DNA of 60,000 nt from assembly GCA_950295325.1 (NCBI GenBank), contig OX485805.1, positions 15,241,501 through 15,301,500 on the forward strand, given 5' to 3'. Source of the stretch: Polytrichum commune (taxonomy: Eukaryota > Streptophyta > Polytrichopsida > Polytrichales > Polytrichaceae). The position numbers were made by a program, and so were the translations under genes. Numbering within the stretch: the first letter of the stretch is position 1; the number at the start of each line of letters is the position of its first letter. Positions 24,708-34,300 of this stretch are shown piece by piece. The notes under the pieces were generated by a model. The model was not told the origin of the DNA, did no database searches, and saw only the letters and a program-made list of their open reading frames with translations.

Positions 24708-27700
24708 CTAGGAAGTAGGTTGTGTCAAAAGACCCCCTTCGAGGATGAGTTTGACTTCGTTGAAGCTAAATGTCGGGGCGTGAATGAACAAATTCACTTC
24801 CGGATCCAAATTGGAAACCTTGATGAAGATGTAATACAAATGCTTACAATTATGATAAGGATTGCGTTTGCGGCCGAACTTGGAAATCATATCCACGAAG
24901 TTCGCGCAATTGCACTCTGGATAAGAACTCACTGTCACCTGGTATATGGGGGGTTGGGGTTCTGACTTGGACTGCAGTGTGATAATGCAGCCAAATCCCA
25001 GTTGAGGGATCATAGTTAACTTCAAAACAGTACCATGCATAGCTTCAGCAGAGGCAACCATCTGCCTCTGCTTTGCAGAAGGTGCGCTGCTGGATCACCG
25101 AACAACCTTGGACAATCTTGTCGGAGGGATGAAGTCTGGGAATTCCGGAATACGGATTCCAGACATATCCAGTGGGGGAGCGGAGTTGGTGAAGAGTCAA
25201 GTCGGTGTGATGCGCTCCTTTGGTGGGAGTTGAAAACCTGCGTTCTCAAGGGCGAAGATCTCCGAACGGGTGAGGTTCGTACCAATCTTGACGGGCCAGA
25301 TTGGGGGAATGGGAGGTTTCTCTTGACCATCAGAGAACGGAATGACCCATTTCCGACGAGGGCCCTTTACGCAACGCTCTATGTCGTTGGGGTAGAAGAC
25401 GAAGTCCGTGCGCTTCATCGATTGGAGTTTGTAATGATGCCACATACCGGTGTAGGTAGGCGCAGGGACGCTCTTATTATTGGTGACGATTCTTGCAGAG
25501 CACTTCTTCTTCGTGCCCACATGATTAGCCCAACAAGACTTCCCTGATGTATAGGGTATGCGGGCAATATGCCAAAGAGAGACATCTACTTTGGTTTCTT
25601 GCACTGCGGTGACACGATGGAAACCAAGTCCTGCAGGTGAAGGCACTTGAACCTCTTGTACAGACGGGAAACACTCCTCAATGATAGTAGGTAGGGTTTC
25701 TGGCTGAGATCGAGTGACTCGCTTACCGGGACGAGGGCGTGAGAAGTTCACGGTATCGGGGCGGTGGGTCTCGCCATCATCACCAATTGGAGTGTCAGGT
25801 CTTCGTTTCTGCGATCCAAACACCTCGGCGCCCTCAAGATGTGGATCGCGAGTGCAAAACTCTTCCCCACCGGGCATGTCGAGCAAGACCTTCTGCAACA
25901 CTGTGGGGTCGCTAGTACGCTGAGCTCGACGTTGAGCACCCCTGAGCTTGAGTTCCTCTTTGCTTGGACCATCTCCGCCAACTCCACCTTTAAGGAATGT
26001 GTAGTATGCAACAACTTGTAGGAAGGCGCGAATGTAGTCGTCCACCGTAGCCACGTATAAATCTCCACCCTTGTTGCCCGAGGCCTGAAGCCACTTGTTG
26101 TGGACGGACTCCGCAAGATTGCACGACGGCATCTCGGCCAACTGGTCTTGAGTCAGAACCTTTTCCTGATTGGGGAGTGCAGAGGGAGTATTAGAGGGAG
26201 CACATAGAGAGGAAACTAAATCCAGTAAAAGACAATTATGAATCATGAAGGGGATTTACTAGTTCCATGAAACCACCCCATTGAAGGTAGCAGAAGTGCC
26301 AGAAAGCAAGCCATAGCTGGAGGTGCTTGAGACCGTCCTCACTTGTACAATTCGATGATGCCCACCAAGCCTTGATAGCTAGGTACCTAGTCTCCGCCTC
26401 TGCCATAGAGGACGCATTGCGATATTGAAGGCAAAGGTGTCTATGTTGGTCTTGTAACTCATGCTTTATGTACGATTTCGTATGTTTCTCGAGCGACTGT
26501 TTCCAATGGAAAAAACAAGTGCGCTCACGGCCCTCCATAGGAACTTTGGGATCTCCTGAACCATACACAATGCGCACAGCGTTCCAATTGGCTTGCGCAC
26601 TGTCCGCCATGAAGCCAATAAAGTTAGGATGCGGGATACCGTGGCGGGCCTTGACATGGTTGAGGTTCTGCCAGAAGAGCACTTGGGCATCCTTATCCTC
26701 CGATTGGAAATCACAACATGAAATGGTCATGACCCATTGATAAGTCCCATCGTAGACATGAGCAGCCATGGTGGTCCACCCTTTGACCCGCTTGACGTGA
26801 TCGGACATAATCCAGGCGTTCTCAAGGTCCCCACCCGGTTGCATCCGACGAACCAAATCCACCCCGCTTCCAGGACCAACCTCGGACATCTTGAAGACGA
26901 ACACCTTGTCGGCATCGTCACCTTGTCCTGGGAATTGGTTCCGTTGGACGTAGGCCCAATTGCTAACGCCTCGGAGCTTTGCAATGCCATCCATAACACC
27001 GAACCTCCGCAAAAATTTGAAAGAGGTAACCTTAGATCGAAGGTTTGGGGAATTCAAACCTCTACAGCTCTCAAACACAGGTTCGAGCTCTATTAAGGAG
27101 AGGAGACGGTGTTTCTCACTATTTTCAGAAAGGAGGAACTCACCAACAATGTCCTTGCTGGCTTCAAGGACGATATTGCTGTACGTGGCCTGAGGCGTAC
27201 GCTCAACGTGCTCCTCGAGAAGAGCATTGATGCGCTTCCGATTGTCTCTGCAGTCCCCAACCTTCACTGGATGTTGATGGTTTCCGATATGAATGCAGGC
27301 TCTTTGGGAGAAATTCTTCCCATGGATGTAGAAAATCTTCGCCTCGCAAAATGCAATGCATTTGGGAGGCTGTTTGCAGATCTTGCACACAAGAGTAGAT
27401 CCGGATGGCACAATGCCAGAGAGAGGGAAAGGCTGAGTAGCGAAACCATCAAATTCCGTGTCGTTGACATGAGAGATACGATGGGCGCGTTGAAGGAAAT
27501 CACAACAAGTGTTTTGGCATTGGAGATGGCCAACACAAGTAGAGGAACGAAATACAAGGCCAACGTCGTTTGTAATGTTGGTGGTCTGAGTCTTCGTCCA
27601 AACATGGCCATCATATTGCTTGTCCATGCCGTCCATGGACCTGGCCCTGGAAAGAGATGAAGAGACTTCTGGTGCAAGGAGGACAAATAACTGGGTACCA

Positions 27701-28362
27701 TCGAAACGAGGGGGGAGGTGATTAACCTCTTGGATTTTGATCTTATCGTAATCTATTTTCTTGAGGACGCTTTTACTACCGGGTATAGAACCTAGACGAC
27801 GAAGACATTGAACAATAGGTGGAGGAGGTTTGGACGTAGACGGTACGGAAGGAGATAAAGGAACATAGCAAGAAGGTGAAGGCGTTACAAAGGAATCAGA
27901 GGGAAACAAAGGAGGGGAATCATGAACATCAGCCTTCCTCATAGATACATCTTCAGTCGAAGAATCAGACAAGTCTACAACGTTGTCTATGTCAAGCTCG
28001 GTCTTGACACTTACTACCGGAGGTGTGCTAAAGTCAGCAGTGGAAGATCGAAGAGGAGCATGGAGTTCTGTTGACACTCCCATCCGAGAATCTGGCCAGC
28101 CCCAAACCTTATACTTTCCTGCGCCAAGCTCCCACACTACATTGCCATTGTCAGTTACCTTGGAGGGCTCATAGAATGTATGAACGAGCAATCCAGTATC
28201 ATTGAAGATCTCACGATCTACCCATATTGTATTAACTTGAAGAGAGAACCTAATGCTAAGATGAAGCTCCGAGACAACAGCAATACCCTGTGCACCAATG
28301 GGGAAGAGAATAGGGACATCGTTGTCATTGGAACGAAGTTCGGCCATTGAGCTGGAAGCCAT
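24708..28362 (-). CDS. MULE transposase (DDE core, zinc-binding region, SWIM finger)
   Basis: Exon 1 is 28362-26260 (701 codons, starting MASSSMAEL); the donor CTA|GTAAAT joins the acceptor AATCAG|GAAAAGG at 26165 in phase. A second intron near 25240-25060 leads to the last exon ending at 24708. Visible parts: a cysteine/histidine region near residues 265-290 (CVGHLQCQNTCCDFLQRAH), resembling FLYWCH/WRKY-type fingers seen in MULEs; a probable first Asp in AHVYDGTYQW (about 537); a second in GFMADSAQANW (about 582); a Glu in NLAESVHNKW at the start of exon 2 (about 719); and a SWIM finger, CNC..CKH, in the last exon (near 24950-24870). This is the usual MULE order. No stop is seen in exons 1 and 2 as modelled; the boundary to the last exon is uncertain. 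It shares a 320-bp promoter region with gene Z. Confidence 0.75.
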
Positions 28363-28684
28363 GAAGGCAAAAAAACAGAAACGTAAATGCACAAAGATGC
28401 AAAGATTTATAAGGAAGAAGAATGGTGAAGACAAACGTTGTGATGTCACCATGTGCATCACCGAAGGAACAGAATTCGAGGAACTAATGTATATAAAAAG
28501 GAGTAGGGGGAGGATGCCAAAAAGGGAAAACAAGGGACGGCTGCCAAAAAGAGGGAAACCCTAACCCTCAAGCACTGGCAATATAAAGAACAATACAAGC
28601 AAAGGAACGAGTTATTATGTGAGTGCAATGCCCTAATAGAAGAGGATAGGAGAGAGACGAGTATTGGGAAACCGGGACGCACAC
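28363..28684. promoter_or_regulatory. Divergent promoter region between MULE transposase and gene Z
   Basis: The two start codons are 322 bp apart on opposite strands. TATATAAAAAG at 28490-28500 is a good TATA box for gene Z. No equally clear TATA box is seen for the transposase. Confidence 0.55.
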
Positions 28685-29187
28685 ATGAAGGAACCAGGAA
28701 ATAGTCAAGTGTCCACAGCCGATCCTGGAAGAAAAAGAAAGGGAGGCACAAGTTTTAGCAATTCAAAACAGAGGAGACGGAGAGAACTGAGGAAGAAGGA
28801 GCAATCTTATACACAGGGAAGTGAGCAACCAACAGATTTGAGCAAGACGGGCGGAGAGGCAGAGACAAGAACGTCTAGCAGGAACGAGGAACTGGAACGG
28901 ATAGAGGAAGAACGGGAGAAGGGTGGATCACAAGAACAATCGATGGGAGAGAGCGAGCATCGAAGCGATTCGGATTCAAGCGAATCTGAGGAGGAGACAA
29001 AGGAGGACTCAATGGGCACAGTAAGTTTGGTTTAGCGTATTATGCACTAGGCTCAGATATACATTTAGGTAATTTACAAGATGGCATTTGATATTGAGTT
29101 ATGTAATGTGATTCTTCATGACCAACATGTTGAATGTTGAAAGCTTTTTTTTTTGTTAAAGTTGGTTAGATGGGGATATACAACCGA

Positions 29188-29209
29188 ACCCTCTCGGAAA
29201 CGAGAGGGT
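29188..29209. repeat. MULE hairpin motif, first of six
   Basis: ACCCTCTCG-GAAA-CGAGAGGGT, a perfect 9-bp stem with a 4-base centre. Related copies are at 46012-46033, 46249-46270 (decayed), 50681-50702, 51012-51031 and 51211-51232, mostly right after a run of 8-11 G. All lie in introns of gene Z; none is seen in the A elements. Confidence 0.85.
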
Positions 29210-29574
29210 CAACAATTATGCACCACGAATAGGGTATTGGCTAAGCACGAAGTTGTGCGGGGCCGCCACCTCCCAAACATGGCCCATAGCAACTAGGCTT
29301 TCGACCCATTATATTTTGGGGCAAGGTACCTAGGAAATAGAAGAGTTCGAAAATAGATGGAGGTAGTCCACCGTAGCCGACACCAAGGAACCATTGCAGC
29401 TAACCTAGTTTGTCGTTCGGAGAGAGAAGAGAGGAGGAAACCCTTGCCGACAACCTTGCGGTGTAGTGTCGAATGTGGAAGGAGCATCCACAATCCCATA
29501 GTTCGGAGAAGTTCGGCATAGACAGGTTTGATGTTTAAACCTGCATTTTGTTTAAATAAGTGGCCATGTTTGCG

Positions 29575-29841
29575 GTTTCAGATTTGTAGTTGATAAGCAA
29601 GGTTCAGATTATGAGCCTAATTAGTGGCCATGTTAGAGGTTTCAGATTTGTAGTTGATAAGCAAGGTTCAGATTATGAGCCTAATAAGTGGCCAAGTTAG
29701 AGGTTTCAGATTTGTAGTTGATAAGCTAGGTTCAGATTATGAGCCTAATAAGTGGCCATGTTAGAGGTTTCAAATTTGTAGTTGATAAGCAAGGTTCAGA
29801 TTATGAGCCTAATAAGTGGCCAAGTGAGAGGTTTCAGATTT
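29575..29841. repeat. 64-bp minisatellite in intron 1 of gene Z, left block
   Basis: About four tandem units of roughly 64 bp, each containing TTTCAGATTTGTAGTTGATA and TTCAGATTATGAGCCTAATA. A2 is inserted inside a unit; the array resumes at 45873. DNA from 29210 to 29574 holds nothing I recognise. Confidence 0.88.
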
Positions 29842-29869
29842 AACACTATATTCGTTAAATTGAGACTTT
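29842..29869. repeat. Left TIR of A2
   Basis: 28-bp inverted match to 45844-45871; similarity then drops. Between 30000 and 30240 are three degenerate palindrome-like units, GGTTTAGGTAGGGCAATCC, followed by AAACC or AAATC. No gene is visible from 29870 to 30427. Confidence 0.88.
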
Positions 29870-30427
29870 TTGGGCATTTTGAGACATTCACATAAATAAG
29901 AACAAGGATAAATGGAACACATATTGGAGAAAGTTGTAAGATGCGAACACTTTGAAGCAGGTGTTTAGACCAAGAACCCCATAAATAACTCATATTTGTG
30001 ATGGTTTAGGGTGGGCAATCCAAATCTTAGACCACATTTAAGGGGAAACCTTAAAACATTCATATTATTGCACACAAAATATTAGAGCTTGTATGAATAT
30101 GGTTTAGGTAGGGCAATCCAAACCATAGATCTTATTGAAGGGTTAATATGTTAACCAATATAATATTGCATACAAAATATTCCAAACTCATATTTGTGAT
30201 GGTTTAGGTAGGGCAATCCAAACCTTAGACCATATGGAAGGGGAAATCATGTCTAACTTGTATTATTGCAAAAAAAAAACATACAAAGTGTGGCATGTAA
30301 AATGCATATCATGCTAACACCACACATGCATTGGATAGTGCGACCCAAAATGTTCTTGCCTATGGCCCAAAACCCTACGCCTACTATGGCCTATCTAGCC
30401 TCGGATACTACCTCTTTTTCTTTTGCT

Positions 30428-31199
30428 TCATTTTCTTTTGCTTTTTTTTTCTTTTGCCTCTTTTTCTTTTGCTGCAGCTTCTTTTGCTCGCATTGCTTCA
30501 ACATTCCTGAAAATCTCCGCCCCGCGACTATAGCCATTCTTGGGGTGAACGCCATCAATAACACATTTTGTATTCCGTCGGCCGCCCGAATTATACGACG
30601 AAGAATTCGAATACGATGAAGTGGACTGTCTTGCATTTCTGGTCATGGAGTAGAAACGCTCCAACTCGATGGACGCACTAGACCGCATAGGTTTACGGGT
30701 GGGAGCAACCTGCAACGCGTCAACGCACGAACACATGTGTTAGTTTAGGGAGGAAGACCCAAACGTGTCACACATTCATTTTTTAAGTGCAAAATGATTG
30801 TAATGCGCGGATAACCATGTTTTTTTTGGGGGGGGGGGGGTTCACCTTGTCACCGGGGGCGTTCCCGTCGGAGTTGGCGAGGAGGGGCAAGGCATCCCGC
30901 AAAGGAATAGGAAGGGTTCCACTCTTCGTAGGCCGAGCGTCCATCCGCAGCCGCCGTTGAGGTGTACTACTGCCGCCGGGCCGAGAGGGGGATGTCCGGA
31001 CGCATTTGCGATTTATGCCTTTGAGCGGTGACGGGGACGCAGATCGCCGGAAGATTTGCTTGGGTGGGGGGCTATCGACGACGCCGGCGTCAAGAGGCTC
31101 CTTGGAGTAGTCGATGGTTGACGCAGCGTCGTAAACGGTCTCGTAGAAGAAGCTCCCCAAGTCTGACTCGCTGACGACGTCAATCGAGGGCTCCAAACG
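30428..31199 (-). CDS. Downstream exons of the Y2 locus
   Basis: Exon 6 is 31199-30846 (118 codons; acceptor CTCCAG|CGTTTGG, donor GACAAG|GTGAAC) and exon 7 is 30709-30428 (93 codons and TGA; acceptor TTGCAG|GTTGCT). Both are phase 0, as are all Y2 exons. Exon 6 has a predicted acidic start and then basic, Ser/Pro-rich sequence; exon 7 is Ser-rich and ends in Lys/Glu/Ala repeats. Exon 6 is kept at the same length in A1 (56310-56663). They lie past the TGA of exon 5, so they must be joined by splicing that skips that stop (a phase-0 GTAAAC at the PVNN codons of exon 5 is one candidate), or form a separate transcript. I do not recognise a domain. Confidence 0.55.
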
Positions 31200-31342
31200 C
31201 TGGAGCCAAAATTGGAACAAAACAAAACCCAAGGAAAAGGGGGGAGATAGAGCGCGTGAAAATCAAGATACATATGAAGCGTAAATTACACAAAATGGGT
31301 AGGCGCATATACACACACACACATACAAACACACGTACTGTC

Positions 31343-34300
31343 TCAAATGAGCTTGTTAAATTTCGCGTGAGATAACAACTCTCTGTACAAATGGTCTCGT
31401 GGATCCAAGTATCTCTCGCCTATGGGATTATTCCTAACAAAATTGTTTACGGGAAGTCCACTTCCCCAGAGCGCCTGGAGGTATTTACTAAGGTCTAACA
31501 AAAATCGGTCCCGGACCTTCTCGACCGTCCACGTAGGGCACACTATGAAGTTGGCCGTCGGGTTCAACATGTTCTTTGCGGCGCTGTCGTCCACCATGAG
31601 CGTGTTCTCGCGGGTGGGGCGGACGTCGTAGGGGACGCCTATCAAGGACGGTCGCTGGTCCCAAAAAATGGGCTTCAAGACCTTGAGGTATTGGGGGGAA
31701 GCGGGGTTGTTTGGTTTTTTGACGACTTTGCCGTCCTGTGTGTACAATATTCTACAGGCTTCCTGTGCTAGGACCATGCAGGGGGGCTCGATGCCCTTGA
31801 AGATGAACTCCACGACCGCATTGGTGTTCTCGGCCGTCATGGAGCTCCACACGACCACCCACCATCGTTGTTGGGCGATCTGGAGGAAGGTCCGAAGCCA
31901 CGGGCGGAGGTGAACTAGCTTGCTCTTTATGAACGTGGGCGGCCCGTCGTAATTAGCATCCTCGGGCTTGCAAAAGGGCACTGTGGGGGCCCTAGGGCAA
32001 TGAACGCACTGCACGAGGACACCGTTCAGGTCTAACACCAGGAATCGTTTCTTCGGCAGTGGGGGCGGGGCGGGTAAAACCGGGGGGGCCGCCGTGCTGC
32101 CCTCTGCGCTCCTTGGAGAAGAGCGTCGGGGAGCCGCTACGCTATGCTCCGAGCCCTGCGGATACGAGCGAGAGAAAACGGGGGCGACTTATGTCATGCT
32201 ATGTCCAAACGAAGCATTAAGGAAACGAGCGTTCTCGGTGCAAACACAAAAGCATTTGATTCATTTTGGAGGGGGTGCAACAAGGGATACAAGGGATACA
32301 AGAGCATACAAAATACATTCAAACACAATATACAAGTATATAGGAGTCAAAAATGGTGATTATATTATATACAATGCTCTATGTACATCTTGATTGGGGG
32401 AGCCGCGTTGAACGATGCGTTCAAACTAGCCTACTTCTACATCTAGAAAAAATTGAAGAGACGGGCCGCCGTGATGAAGACTTCGTTGCAAAGCCGGGGG
32501 TAGGTGGACGAACGAATGGTCGCTGGGGGTGACGAAGGGCGCGAGTGCCGGGGGGGGCCTAAGTTCGTCCTAGCTAGGGGACACGACCAAGGCAAGAAGT
32601 CAAAGACCCAGGAAGTTTGGGTCGGCCGACCCAAACTGAGTGGGGTCAGTGCATTACCTCGCCTTGGTCGTGCCTTGACGACGTTGATGCCGGCATCGCG
32701 TGCGCTGCCCCACCTCTGTCACCGCCGCCTCCGACGACGCCGTCAGCCGCAACCTGCTCCTGCAAAGGCTGACTGTCAGGCCTTTGTCCCAACCCAACCT
32801 CCGCATGCGCATCATGCATTGGTTCATCGACTGGGTTAGGAGTAGAGGTATCACCAGGCCCTTGCGGGCCTTCAACATCTAGCATAGGCTCGTCGACCGG
32901 GGTCTGATGGGGGACGGGGTTTGGGTCGGCCGACCCAAACCCTGCTGCTTGGCGAGGGTCGCTCTGCGACGCTGCAACGTCGGCACTGTTTGGGTCGGAC
33001 GACCCAAACATGTGGGGGTCGTCCCGCTGGTGGTGTGGGGGCAAGAGGATGGGAGGCCGGAGCGGGGGGGGTGCCAACGAGCTGGACGCTCCGGGGACGC
33101 GCCAAAGGTTTGGATCATCCACCTGCTGCACAGGCGCGTAAGGACGGGCGTGCGGCTGCAGCAAATCCGCGAAGCTGAAGGAATGCTCCAACGCCGGCCG
33201 CGGGCGGATATCCTGTGGAGGGAAGCCTGCGGGCAAGTGAGGGAATGAACTCGGGGGAGCCATCACCAATCCCTGCGCCAGCATGCCCTGGATCACTTGC
33301 GTGATGAGGTCCGCTTGGGACGGAGTTTGGGACATCGCCCTTTGCCGCTCCTGCTCCAACAGGAGAGCCCTCAACTCCGCGACTTCGTTGCGGACAGAGG
33401 GTTCCTCGGCGGCAGCCCTCTGCAGTCGCACACGCTGCTCCTCGTCTCGGAGCATTTTTGCGTTCGCCTCCTCCACGGTGAGGACCTCCGGTTTCACCCT
33501 CACATTCCCGGCGAACGCTCTGGGGGAGGCAGGATCAGACCTCAGCTTCTTGGCGAGTTCCATGTCGTCCTCGTCCTCGGAGCTTATTGCGATCGTCTCC
33601 TCCACCGCATAGTCCCCGTACAGCTTCTTCCCCTTCATCCTTCTACGCTCCCTGAAGGTGGCCGTCGCGTCCCTCGAGTACATATCCTTGGCGTCGTCCA
33701 CCGTCAACGCGGGCACCAGCCTGCTCTGCGGCGTGGCAGGCCGCATGGCCTTCTTCCGCTGAGGGGCCTCGGATTCTTGAGTGAATCCTGTTGCCCCTTC
33801 CTCCACCTCCCCCTCCACTTTCTCTGCTTCCTCCTCCGCCTCCTCCTCGTCTTCCTCCCCCTCCTCCCCAACCCTGCCACCTGCTCCCATAGACGGATTG
33901 CCCGGATGCAACCCGATGAGCGGCTCTGGCAATTGAACGGGGGCCCGCATGGCGAATTCACCCGGGTTGATTCGCCTCGCAATATCCAAAGGATTCTCGC
34001 CCCCCTCGACGATCTCTTCGACGTAGGATCCGGGTATCCAGTCGAGGATGTCCATTCTCTTGGCCAGCGCCTTTTGGGTCCTGTAGAATTGAACATCGGC
34101 ATCCTCTACATAGGAGTAGATGTTCAACCCAGACATCTGCACAATCAAAATCAATACTATTAGTAACACCAAATGAACATATAATGGAAAATGACTTCCA
34201 AACAAAATAAGAATAGTTAGTTTGGGTCGCTCGACCCAAACTATGCATGGCCCTAGTTTGGGTCGAGCGACCCAAACTGTGCATGCCCCTAGTTTGGGTC

